Source: Kalmusia sp. IMI 367209 (taxonomy: Eukaryota; Ascomycota; Dothideomycetes; Pleosporales; Didymosphaeriaceae). From it: DNA of 64,000 nucleotides. A program made the position numbers and the translations under genes. Each line of letters opens with the position of its first letter. The stretch's first letter is position 1. Shown piece after piece: positions 23,271-34,236 of the stretch. The notes beneath the pieces were generated by a model that saw nothing but the letters and a program-made list of their open reading frames with translations, did no database searches and was not told where the DNA came from. The stretch spans positions 3,100,001 to 3,164,000 of the forward strand of contig JAPEUQ010000004.1 of the NCBI GenBank assembly GCA_027946365.1, given 5' to 3'.

Positions 23271-25737
23271 ATGCCTTCCGTATTGACCTCGTCCACAGAT
23301 TCTGAGCCGGCCAGCTCAAGATCATCTTCGGAAGCCTCCGAGGCACAACAAAAGCTTCAGTCCAACGGCGTCAAGGCTCCCAACGGCTCCATGAATAAAA
23401 CAGACGAGAAGGGCGTCACCAAGGCAAACGATACCAAGAAGTCCAAAGACGACAACTCCCAGGATAAGAAAACCGAGGATGACGAGCCCTTCGAGCCAGG
23501 CATGAAGACCGGTCACAAAAATCTGTACTCCGGGAAAGAGGACAAAAAAAGGTCGCTACCAGTGGCAGGATACGATACCAGAAGACCTGGGCGTCGCAGT
23601 AGAAAACGACAAGACGGCAAAGTGGGCGTTGCTGGTCCGCCACGTCAAGGTGTACAACGATCCAACCAAAGTTCTGGCCGTTCACTCCATCGTGGTCCAG
23701 AGCCCTTTGCTCAAGAAGCTTCTCGGAGGCGTTCTTAAGAATTATCCTGGCATCACCGCTGGCTTGAATCGCCTCGAGTTCTCCGGCAAATTTGAGCCGC
23801 TAATCCATCGGTGGGCTGAGCTACAGACAGCAATCTCCAAGCTTGGCAATGAGACTGAAGAGCAGCGGACCACGAAAGAGCATGCCGATCTTCTGCTGGA
23901 CATCCTAGTCAAAGAGTTCAAGGCTCTCATCGATACGTCTCAAGATATGAAAAATAAGCGTGTTATGACTTATGAACACCTCTGGACTCTTTTTCAGCCT
24001 GGATCTACCGTTTTCACGCGACAGGATGGCCAAGAGACGGCTTTGCAGCTGCAAAGTACTCGCTATGGTCAGGATGCGGGCGGAAATCCTTGTTTCTGGA
24101 TTATCGGGAAGTACGTCGAGTGGGACGGTACTTCATTTGGAACCAACAAAATCAACATTTCTATCCCTTGCTACTCTGGAACACGCCCCATTTCCCAGCT
24201 ACGTGTGTTCCCATTGGAATACCATCCAGATGCCGAGGCAGTTAGAACGAGACTCGTCGAGCGCGGCGCGAAGGCAGAGGAGTTCGCTGGAGTCAACTAC
24301 AAGGCATATGATGGGATTGGATGGGTCTTCGGCGAGTTTGGGGGCAAAGACAAGTACAACGTCAAAGGTCGAGTGAGTGGTCACCATACCCTGGGACAAT
24401 GAGATCGGATCATGTTTCCTGGGAGTTGACCCGGCTCACAGCGTGTTGCTAACATTTTTTTAGATTGTGATCGATACCTACGGCTGGAATCGCTTCAACC
24501 CTGGTCACTCAATCTACGTAACACGCCTGACGTCCAAAGACACCACTGAAGAACTCACTGATTCCGATGGCGAGGAGGCTGAAGAGGAGCCAGAAGGAAC
24601 GGATCAAGATGAAGAGCAGGAGGAAGAATACTCAGAAGGCGATTATGACGACAGTGGCATGCCACTCGATGGTCATTTCGCGGACGAGGAGGACGCCTCC
24701 AAGCGGGCACCACTGACGACTGAGCAGAAGCTCATCTGCACACCGCTAATACGAGGGTACAGCCTGAAGAACAAAATGTGGCTGAACTTCTTCGTCAATT
24801 GCGTTAAGGAGATCGAGTGGCAGAGCGATGCGTTTGACCGATTGGTGTTACCCAAGAACCAGAAAGAGCTTATCCTTGGATTCACTGAATCGCAACAGAA
24901 GCATCGCGAGGCTTTCGATGATGTTATCGAAGGAAAAGGACGTGGTATGATCATCTTATTGTGTGGTCCGCCTGGGGTGGGCAAGACTCTCACAGCTGAG
25001 TCAGTCGCCGAGGAGATGAAAGTCCCGCTTTATATGATGAGCGCAGGCGATTTGGGTTTGGACCCGCGTAGAATCGAGACCAAACTACATGACATATTGG
25101 AGATGTGCACCAGGTGGCACAGCGTCTTATTACTTGATGAGGCGGACGTATTTCTCGAAGAGCGTTCGCTCCACGAGCTGGAACGGAACAAGCTGGTTTC
25201 GATCTTCCTTCGAGGTACGTATACAACATGGAGCTACGGCTGCTGCTTCTTGATTCTCGTACATTATGTTATATCGGGATACAATTTGCAGAAGCAGCCT
25301 GTGTGGAGGCTATCGATCTAGTACTGTGTTCTTACGATCCTGGCTAACATCGTCATTCAGTCTTGGAGTATTTCGAAGGCACCATGTTCCTCACAACGAA
25401 CCGTGTCAATACCTTCGATCCAGCATTTGCCTCTCGCATCCATATCTCGCTCAACTACAAAGAGCTGACGATCAATTCGCGACGAACGGTCTGGAAGAAC
25501 TTCCTCGACTCATCGCCGCAAGAGCATGCGATCACGAAAGAGCAGCTTGAGGACCTCTCGCGTCTGAACATGAATGGCCGCCAAATCAAGAACATTCTGA
25601 AGATTGCGCGATTGCTTGCCACACGAAAGGAAGCTAAGCTCGATCACGATCACATTCTCACAACGCTAGAAGTGACGCAACATCTGCACAACGAGAGCCA
25701 GGTTACTGAGCGCACAAGGGGCACTCTGTATGGTTAA
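23271..25737 (+). CDS. AAA-family ATPase, apparent frame break near the start
   Basis: Exons 23271..24372, 24464..25214 and 25361..25737, with introns 24373..24463 and 25215..25360. The C-terminal third has the P-loop GPPGVGKT at about 24965-24988, Walker B LLLDEAD, and the second-region block FLTTNRVNTFDPAFASRIH with the arginine finger. Upstream lies a fungal-type N-terminal module (WALLVRHVKVYND and GWVFGEFGG) and an acidic linker rich in Glu and Asp. The N-terminal reading frame (from ATG 23271) and the rest do not line up: they differ by one base at seven A, 23544-23550. With six A the frame would be continuous and the protein about 742 residues. A 40-base intron 23512..23551 (GTCACA..AAAAG) would also restore the frame, but its donor is weak and the length extreme. 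The family remodels protein complexes; partners unknown. Confidence 0.8.
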
Positions 25738-26331
25738 GATATCTGGTCTGGACTCCATGTATATTCTGAGGAAAGGCCAGGGATTGAATTACGTTTGACT
25801 CTTCAAAACGTTCTGTCTGGTGATACATGTCAGGGATTAAGACAAAGCTACCTCCAGCTTCTTTCATTCAAGGCCTCTGGATACCCGTATGTTAGATAGT
25901 TCTAATAGAAGTGATGATCATTGCACGTGCCTACCTCATTGCAGTAGTTGCTATCTAACATTGCAGATTGGGTTGGTGAGAATCACGTGACCAAATCACG
26001 CTGCTATTCTTAGTTGGGTGCTCTAGTTCTATCATCGAAAATAGGATGGAGCTTCATGAATCCATACACAAAATTTACGTCTTCGCTACACAGCAACCTT
26101 GTGGCATGTCGGACTGATAACGATGGCGCCGATCCTGCTGTTCTGTACCCCGCATGGAAGGTTGCAATTTATCAGAGCCGGGTTGCCATGCTTGTAACCC
26201 TTGCATTCAGTATAACCGAACATCGTCATACCCACCTGTCTCCGTTACAATAAATTGGCGTCCCCGTGTGGCTTCTCATTCTCGTCACTTGTTAAGCGTG
26301 TCTTTCATGCCTGCCATTCAAGGTTATCGCA
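25738..26331. other. Intergenic, no gene seen
   Basis: About 590 bases between two plus-strand genes. Holds the 3' flank of the AAA gene and the promoter of the next one; nothing else recognised. Confidence 0.45.
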
Positions 26332-28226
26332 ATGTTTGCCAAGAGGAATTATTTGTTTGGGCTTCTTCTAGGCTGGACAAAAGTCGCCAGATGTGAGCCG
26401 CCGTTCAATAATCCGCCCGGTGTAGATGTTTGGTGCGGCAAAGCTTATCGCGAAACAGTAATCTTACAGCATTCTTTTCGTACCCATATCAAATCCTGAC
26501 ACGCTGATAGAACTCTTCCTTCGATCCTGGAGGTTGGCTAGACCCCCCGGGACTAAACAGTGGGCCCAATCCTCTCCGGCTTTCGCTGCACGTGTACCCA
26601 CGCTTCAGCTTCTACGTTCCCACCGAGGTTGAGAAGGAGGGCAGCTTCATTGTCGACACGCGCGTCTCAGACCATGATCATTACGGTGGCACCTATGAAA
26701 ATTCGACATATGATCCGAAATTCTCGAACACAACAGCTATCCCATTTACTGAACTGGTGCTGAAAGTGTGGAACTCTAATACCACTCTTGTCAACAATAT
26801 TCGTGTTCCGGTGGATGCCACAGGAACGGAGGTTGCTTTCGATCTGGCCGGACTCCGTGGGTCGACTGGCTTTTATGTGGAGGGAAGTAGCCCAGATGCA
26901 GTGCAGACGTATCAGACCTTTGTCAGAGTAGAGGTGCTTCCTGTGCGCAACGATGGCGGCAGCATGGCGAGGATGGACCGATTGAGTGGAGGCATGCATG
27001 TGAGCTCACCAACGAACGAGGAAAATGTCTGGAAGCCGATATTCCCAGTGTCGTTCTACACGCGTTGGGACTGGATATCATGGTTGGTAGATCCAGAGAA
27101 TAACCCTGAGCCGCCAAACCTCGCTTCGAACAACACAAAGTCGCTCGCCGAGTTTCGCGAGCGTGGGTACAATCTAATTCATCCTGTACCGCCTGGTGGC
27201 TGGGAGTCCTTCGAAAACGAGATCTTCGAGAAGTTCCTCACTATCTGCGACGATCTGGGACTCTACGTCATGTACGATATGCGCCATACATATCTCAACC
27301 TATCCTCGATATCTTACCAACTCCCGCGCTTGCAGAAACATCCAAGTCTGTTGCTGTATTATACAGGCGACGAGCCAGATGGCTGGACTGATCCACTCAA
27401 CGGCACAAGCCTCGCCTACAAGCGCATCCGAGAGATCGACCCCTACCATCCCGTGTCTCTCGTCCTCAACTGCTACAACTTCTACTTTAGAGAGTATACG
27501 TCTGGCGCTGACATAATCATGGAAGACACATACAACCTCATCAAATCAGCCAACTTCAGCACAGTGTATAACACGCCGTGTAATAAGACCTATGGTGACT
27601 GCGGATGCGACTTTTGTCACACGAATGACTCTGCCTATCCTGAATTTGTGGAGCAGCCGTTCAAGGACGTGGTCGATAGAGTGGATAATTTCTACGAGTT
27701 CCAGGGCTGGACCGGCCAGCCTTATACGAAGCCGGTATGGGGCGTACCACAATGGTTCTACGATGCGGATAGTTTCTGGTCGCGTTGGGCGACGGGCCCT
27801 GAATCGCTTGTCCTAGCGCTTTTACGCATAAACCATGGCGCAATGGGTATCGTGGCGTGGATATTTCCCACCAGCCCGGAGATCGAGAGTGCGACGACCG
27901 ACGTCGCGAGGATTCTGACGAGTGATAACGTCACGGAGCTACTCGTCAATGCACCGGCCCAGCGTTTACAGCCTACGTCGGGTGACTCTACCATTGACGT
28001 TGTCGCGTGGACTAGCGACGAAGAGATGTTGATCAGTATCGTGTGGCCCTACTATCAGTCTGGTAATGGAGCAGTCATCCCACTGCCGGCAAAGGTATCT
28101 GGCCTGGAGGTACTAATTGGCCCTGGTGGGTGGGATTTAGGGGGTGATAGTGGAGATACGATATCAAAAGAAGGATATCCACCGCTGGAGGTGTCTATCT
28201 TGAGAGCGAGGGTATGTAATAATTAG
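26332..28226 (+). CDS. Secreted glycoside-hydrolase-like protein, family unassigned
   Basis: Two exons, 26332..26457 and 26511..28226, with a 53-base intron (CTGAC branch site, GATAG acceptor); 613 residues. The first exon begins MFAKRNYLFGLLLGWTKVARC, a usable signal peptide, followed by EPPFNNPPGVDVWCGKAYR. The rest contains about a dozen Asn-X-Ser/Thr sites, as expected of an extracellular glycoprotein. The N-terminal third looks like beta-sandwich; the middle reads like a TIM-barrel glycosidase: ERGYNLIHPVPPGGW, DDLGLYVMYDMRHT, YYTGDEPDGW (the DE pair is a candidate acid) and ADIIMEDTYN. A cysteine cluster CNKTYGDCGCDFC follows. The ending VSILRARVC could be a last strand. I cannot assign a CAZy family, so substrate and catalysis are open. 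Confidence 0.75.
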
Positions 28227-28484
28227 TGTTAATGTGTGTTGAAGCCGTACGGAGATAATCGCCTCTGTTAGTTAATTTAAAGCTTTTGGCAAGCTATCAA
28301 GACTTTCGGAACTTATTTTCTGGTGAATATGTATTTTACGGATTTTTCTACAGAGAAGCACGTGTTGGTAGTAAAAGAGGCAGGTACGACTCACCCACGC
28401 AACCCTGGAACCTCCTCACGGATCCACACATTACCACCCAACATCTTCTCCACGACCCACTCATTGTTCAGGTCTACAGGCACC

Positions 28485-29657
28485 ATGGTCATGTCTTCTA
28501 GACCACCGAAGCGGCCACCTGGCGCGAAAACAGTGCCGCTGCGTCCTATAAGTACGCTGGCAACACTCCAACGAACGCAGCATCCTTTCGGACCTATGAC
28601 CCTATCGCAGCAGCCATTATCAGATCTATTCTCGACAGGCATTCAGCTGCGTCCGCCGATTCGGAGTGATTTGAACACCTCAACTCCATACTTTAGTCCA
28701 GGGCAGCCAAAAGTTTTATCGAAACCAGCCTCTTCGAACAGCGCTCCTAGTCCACGATTACTCCCAGGCAAGCCAACAGATCAGAGTTCGACTTCCGTCG
28801 CCCAGATGCCTACTCCAGTATCAGATTCAGCTGCAAGTACACGCATGGCTCCAAAGCGACGACTTAAAAGGGGACGACCTCCTGGCCGCGGAAAACGACT
28901 AAGAGTGGACACAGCGCAAAGCGAATATCACCACGAAGCTAGTAAGTCATTCGCAGCACCTTACAATCCACCTCTGTCTGGAAAGCGGCTGACTGGTTCG
29001 ACTAAAGCAGCTACTGCCGCTGCGCCCGAACAGACCTATAGCGACGAAGACAATGACAAACCTTCCTCTAGGTCAAATCTGCGGGCTTCTAGTCGCGCCA
29101 AGATTTCCAAGAGACCAGAAAGCCCGCTGTCAGAGGGAACACCCGAGCCTGACACCCCACTTGAGAGCACTGAAGATGTCCCCGCCTCTTCTGCTCGCAC
29201 GAGTCGCAGAAGGCGAAAGACTTTCAGCCCTATCGACTCCGACGAGACTACGGACTACGAAGAGACCCTAGACTATGAGGAGACCCCGGACTACGACGAG
29301 AGCTGCTACAACGATGAGAGCCGAGACTACGATGAGGACCGCGCCTCACAACAACCTCAGAGTGCCACGCCATCTCTTGTTGTAAATGGCTTTTTATGCT
29401 CGATTGACCCCATTACTGGAGTACCAACCGCTTCCATGTTTGATATATATCACGTCCCGCCGCAGCTGCAGGGTGTACGGGTAGCTTTGGGCACGGCGGA
29501 TTGGGCCGAATACGTAGAGCTGATAGAGGATCTCGACAGAGGGATTATCAACGAGGACGCCGTCGATCGCAGGGAAAGGAGGCTGTTTCACGCCCTGAAC
29601 GAGTCCACGCGGATGAGCATCAGGAAGAGCATGCGGACCATGGTCACCAATCCATAG
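28485..29657 (+). CDS. Hypothetical basic protein with AT-hook motif
   Basis: Single frame, 390 residues from the ATG at 28485; an in-frame ATG at 28329 exists, but the added stretch looks less protein-like. The protein is Ser/Pro/Arg-rich and mostly disordered. It carries an AT-hook core (KRGRPPGRGKR, about residues 129-139), which binds the minor groove of AT-rich DNA, and several basic nuclear-import-like clusters. Next comes an acidic tandem run in which DYEET/DYDES-type units repeat about five times (nucleotides 29254-29340). The C-terminal 90 residues are the ordered part: GFLCSIDPITGVPTASMFDIYHV, then a helical, charged tail ending in SIRKSMRTMVTNP. No known domain besides the hook. 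A nuclear DNA- or chromatin-associated role is inferred only. It opens the block of hypothetical genes. Confidence 0.55.
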   Translation: MVMSSRPPKRPPGAKTVPLRPISTLATLQRTQHPFGPMTLSQQPLSDLFSTGIQLRPPIRSDLNTSTPYFSPGQPKVLSKPASSNSAPSPRLLPGKPTDQSSTSVAQMPTPVSDSAASTRMAPKRRLKRGRPPGRGKRLRVDTAQSEYHHEASKSFAAPYNPPLSGKRLTGSTKAATAAAPEQTYSDEDNDKPSSRSNLRASSRAKISKRPESPLSEGTPEPDTPLESTEDVPASSARTSRRRRKTFSPIDSDETTDYEETLDYEETPDYDESCYNDESRDYDEDRASQQPQSATPSLVVNGFLCSIDPITGVPTASMFDIYHVPPQLQGVRVALGTADWAEYVELIEDLDRGIINEDAVDRRERRLFHALNESTRMSIRKSMRTMVTNP

Positions 29658-30683
29658 GATTCATAAGGCAAGGTACTAGTTGAATGTCTCCGTTGACATC
29701 TATGATGTAGATAAAAGAGACTCAAAGTGTGAGAAGATACCTAGATTCTCACGTTTTTTTTCACTGGCGATTACTTTTTAGACATAGTAATCAGTTTGAA
29801 AGCCATCGAGATAGCTGGCATGGTCTTATTTACTGGCGCACGATGGCGTTTGTTCAGTTTGGTTTTCGGCGAGGGGATTGCATGCGTTCACTCATTTGTA
29901 ATGAAAATTACATTTACTTCTTACCATCCTTCTCTTATAATGTCATTGCGCCTGTGAAACATCGTGCCTTTTCAACGCGAGAACTTCGATGCTATGATTG
30001 ATATTCAAAACATAAAATCACTAGGATAGCACAAAATATGAGATGTCATCGTTACACAAGAGGCTTAAGGGTCTTGTAGGATTCATAAATTTTGTAGGAA
30101 TTGAAAGTTGCATTGCATCTTATGATGTCTTTGCGAAGCAATAGTCCTATGTACGCTAGTTTTGACGCATCACGGATCGTTTGGAAGGATGTTGAAGTCG
30201 TTGGCTGTAAAGACTTGAAAGACTTTTAGTAAGGTTACACGTGTATTAGAGGATGGAACTAGGATTATTTTAGTAGTGACAAAAGGGAAGGACTACATTT
30301 CAGAGGTGGCTAAGGTGATTGGGTCGCGATAGGTTGGAGCTAGGTGACCTAAGCCGTGGTTCTAAGCGGTAGCGGTAAACAACAAAAGCCTCGTGTAAGC
30401 AAGCTCAAGGCTCTAAAGTTGCCTTCTTTTCTTTCTCCCCCACATGACGAAATTAACTTTCTGGAGCGTAATCGATCAAACCAACATACCTAGACCGCCG
30501 CTTCTGCTTTCACGCTCGCACGTATAACTCTTCACCAAGCGCGCAGCCATCCTACATCATCCAGGCAGCTGGTACCAACATAGAACCAGTAGCACAAAGC
30601 ATAAGCGACGCTACGCTCTACCTCAGCACTCTATACCCCACGTACCAAAAGTCAAACCTGACCCTATCGACATCGCCTCCACA
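29658..30683. other. AT-rich spacer, no gene seen
   Basis: About 1 kb with long AT-rich runs (especially 29700-30300) and dense stops. Could be worn repeat DNA, but no terminal repeats or transposase remnants were recognised. Confidence 0.45.
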
Positions 30684-31130
30684 ATGGACAATCTCCGCAG
30701 TGACAACGTTCTCTGGTACAAACTCCACGTCTTCATGTACGACCTCCGCAATTTCGGTGACAAGGACGACTCACGGGCTCGCCTAGAATGCGTTGTTGCC
30801 TCTAACTACATCGGCGAGCCCTATTTCAATGACCACGAATCGCAGATGCTCCTCAGCACGATCATAGACCCGATAACTGGCGAGACTCTAGGCAAGGCCG
30901 TGGACGACTTCTTTAAGACGGAGGTCCCGCAAAGGATCGAGGACGAGATGAAGAAGAAGAATGACTACAGAGTTTGTGCTTCTCACGATATCGCGCCTAT
31001 ATTTGAGAGGGCTTTTGGGGTGAAGCCGACTGATCTGTCGAAAAACAAGGCGTTTACAAAGTTGGTAGGTAAGGGTGGACTGGAGGCGCTCGACAAGGGA
31101 GGGGTTTGGAACGGATTGAAGAGGAGATAG
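30684..31130 (+). CDS. Small hypothetical protein (148 residues)
   Basis: Intron-less frame of 148 codons whose ATG sits in a good fungal context (CACAATGGA). The protein is charged and mostly helical. It starts MDNLRSDNVLWYKLHVFMYDLR, has an IDPITGETLGKAVDDFFKTEVP middle, and ends in a basic tail (NGLKRR). No signal peptide, membrane helix or known domain. The IDPITG string also occurs in the neighbouring AT-hook protein, but six residues are too few to claim homology. The coding-like composition and clean start make a real gene more likely than chance. Confidence 0.55.
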   Translation: MDNLRSDNVLWYKLHVFMYDLRNFGDKDDSRARLECVVASNYIGEPYFNDHESQMLLSTIIDPITGETLGKAVDDFFKTEVPQRIEDEMKKKNDYRVCASHDIAPIFERAFGVKPTDLSKNKAFTKLVGKGGLEALDKGGVWNGLKRR

Positions 31131-31542
31131 ACATCAATAAATCTGTGTAAACTCTATGAAGATTGCTTTGGTGTTTTATTGATGTACAGTATCATTCTGT
31201 GACTGTAGTCTTTGCAATAAGAGAACCGAGGATGGGGAGATCACATAATATCAATCTCTTTGAATTGGTATTTGTTCCACTGATATCTTGAATGGTTTGA
31301 TTTCCTACAACCTCAAGCAAAGAGCTGTTTGCAAAGCCAATTACGAGTTATACTTCGAAAGCTCGTGCAACTATTTCCTAGTCCCACACCATGTTCATGT
31401 ACGCTTGAGTGATAGCGAAGAATTACAGAACCTTCTTTTTGGTCCTGCTCAAGTATTCTGAACGTCCTCTGACTTCCCTTAAAGCAATCTGGGCCTTCCT
31501 GTACGTATGATTACCTTTTCACTAAGCACCACTTCCGTTTGA
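31131..31542. other. Intergenic between convergent genes
   Basis: About 410 bases, AT-rich, 3' flanks of two convergent genes. Nothing else recognised. Confidence 0.45.
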
Positions 31543-33304
31543 TTAGAATTGCGCCAGGTCGACTTCATCGCCCTCAGTATCGTGGATATAATTCAATATA
31601 TCGAATTCTTCAGACCCTTCGCGACTTGCTTCGACGCTTGGCTTCGCCTCAGAATGCTTGCCTGCATCTGCCCTCGTAGAGGGGCTCGCGCGAGCTCGCT
31701 CTTCCATCACATCTCTTAGGATTAACATCGGGTCTTCGACAGGATTTGGACCGTCCCTCTTATTCAATGCGTCAGTGGTGTTGTCTTGAGCCGGTTTATC
31801 TTGACCCGCGGAGTGCTCAGGCGTGGCTCCAGACCACTGGCGGTGGTACGTAGGACGGGGGCATGGTGCGGTCGTATGCGACGAGGGTTCGGAGGTCTGA
31901 TCGACACCTTTGACTGCTTTTGATGTCGGGGACGGCTGTCCTAGATTAGCGCGCTTAGGGGAGCCTTGTTTGGCTGACACCGAGGTAGCAGAAAGCGGGC
32001 GCTTGACACTGTGCCCGTTCGCGTTCTTATCGCTGTTCGTAGTTGAAGTAGCTCCCATGTTAGATGGCATGCCCCTCCTCGAGAATTCATGGTGCATAGC
32101 GGTTCGCATCTGCGTAGATATTCCCGCGAGCTTCTGCCCGAATTTAAGAGTGCCGAAGAGATAACTGTGCGCAAAGACGAGGTGCTCTTCCACGTCTTTC
32201 TGCAGCATCATTCTATGGGCAATTGATTTGTAGTGCTTCACTAGCAACTCAACAAGGAAAATGCGCTGTCCGAAAGTGATCTTCGCATCCATGCTGCTTG
32301 GATCCGGTCGATTCTGCGGACAGCGCCGATATAGCAGGCCCACGGCACCGACGGTATGGAGCGAGACGGTGGCCTCAACTAGATTCCAGCATATAGATTC
32401 GACATCGGCAACATCTTGGGTCCAGATACCACCAGACTGAAAATGAGCTGCTGAAGTCTGCGCATGTTCGTCGTCACATACCGTGCGGGTGTCCATGAAG
32501 GCGGTAAACAGCCGAACAACGTGAGGGACATACTCGCGATTGCTGAGAGGGACCCCGTAGGATCGTGAGGATGGGGTCCAGCAAGGCAGCATCAGATGGT
32601 TCACTTGTCCGTCTAGCGCGTCTCGAAATCGAGGTCCGAGAGGTCGTGTGGGATGTGATACTAACGGCGTCGGCGGAGGGAGCGGCCACAAATGGGCAGC
32701 CTCGAGACTTCCATCTTTCTTCATGCCTTGTTTCAAATCAGCGCCTGAATCCCAATCTATAAGTCTATGCTGCATTTCTGACTGCGCTGGGGCCGCGTAT
32801 GAGCGGTGTCGGAGATGCTTCGGCGGAGGAGTGGTGAACGCAGGTCCAGTATGAGCATGCGGGCTCGCCATGGCATGCTGTGCTTGTCCGTATGCACTTT
32901 GTAGTTGATTGAATTTCTCCATCCTCTTGTCAGCAGCTGTCATGACTGACAGTCGTTCCGGACTAGGGAATCATCCACTTACCGCGTCAAGCTCCGCCAG
33001 TCCAGCGGCCACATCAGGCTGCTGTGCCTTCCCATTGACTTGTGCCAACAGCCATTCCCGAAATTGCCTCATGTTCCTGGAAGGACGCTTCGCGTCGCCG
33101 CGTTGTTGGACATTGCGAGCTTCCATGACAATGTCGTAGCCGCCAGAGGTGTCGCTTGTGTTATCCAGCACACGTAGATATTGAAGTGAGTTGCGTGGGT
33201 ACGTCTTGGTGAGAGGCTGTCTCGCGACAGATTAGTCATGCAAGGTTATTTAGCGAGTTGTGCTAAGACCTTATCGGTGAATGCTTTTGTCACGCGCAGT
33301 GTAG
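31543..33304 (-). CDS. Hypothetical protein, CW[DN][IL]-domain family member 1
   Basis: Main exon from 31543 up to about 32930, preceded by an exon 32983..33216 and probably a 35-base exon 33270..33304; the true first exon is not resolved. The junction near 32982 is uncertain: the GTAAGT donor needs an AAG acceptor at about 32928, or a donor four bases further on with a CAG acceptor. The C-terminal two thirds contain the shared domain: a tryptophan-proline start (LPCWTPS), VVRLFTAF, then VESICWNLVEATVSLH, a glycine, ITFGQR and HYKSIAHRMM. The same order of landmarks occurs in the genes at 34237 and 40870. A disordered tail rich in Lys, Ser, Pro and acidic residues follows. No signal peptide or membrane helix. 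Function unknown; a nuclear or cytosolic place is likely. Confidence 0.6.
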
Positions 33305-34236
33305 CTATTCAGTAATGGAAGGATTCGGAACTGTATTTTAAGAAACTCGAGAGATTGTCTATCTAGAGCTCTACCTTTTCAAGGTGTACAAACGCCATTC
33401 GGCCGCTAATGTGACTAATTCTTATTTGCCATGTAGCAACAGGCGGCGACAACACTAGCCGTCAATTCGATCAGCATCAGTCACTACCGATAAGGACAAG
33501 ACTGTTTTACAAAGCAAGCCGTCTTGTCTGCGTGCTGAATGCTAGATATAGACGTGTAAATATAAAGAAAGTAAACTAAGAACTGTACTTACACCAGTTG
33601 ATTTTGCTTGTAGTTTTCTTTCTGAGCTGGTTCAAAAAAAATATCAGCATTACAATAGTTCCAAATAATGATTCTGACGGTTCTATATTGCTTAATCTTA
33701 CCAACGACGAGGGGATAGACTTGATTTTTCAGTAGCCTTCCATACGGATGTGAGCGAATCCCAACTTTGACGATTGTTTACAATTATTGATTGTTGCTGT
33801 TTCTAGCCAAACACGTATGATCTCATAAAATTGACTTGGCTGTACACTTTTGAAATGCGTATGAAAGGCATGAAGACTGAAGCTTGAGCAGAAGTGTTTC
33901 TGTCCATAGACACTAGCCTAGACTTGCCGGCGAACATGGATAAGTTAGAGAGCGAGAGAAGAAAGAGAAATATACCAGAAATGTACCAGATCGTGCCGCT
34001 TTAGACCCAACAGGGATGTCAGATTCGACGCTTTGCCCCAGAATCTCTCATCTATACACGCCCGTCATCCTTATTACTTAGTATCCTCCATTACATAGCT
34101 TGTAATGTCTCTCATGTCGTATTCGATGATCATTGCCTTTTATCGCAGCAGCGAATTATATGACAAAGAATCGAGGAAAAGCTTTGCGATACAAGTGGGT
34201 ATGCTGCCTCCTGCGGACACTAGCCTTAGCAAACTC
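33305..34236. other. AT-rich spacer, first exon of the left gene may lie here
   Basis: About 930 AT-rich bases. A minus-strand ATG near 33390-33400 opens a short frame (MAFVHLEK) ending in a GTAGAG donor, but its phase does not fit the next exon. No other gene seen. Confidence 0.4.
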
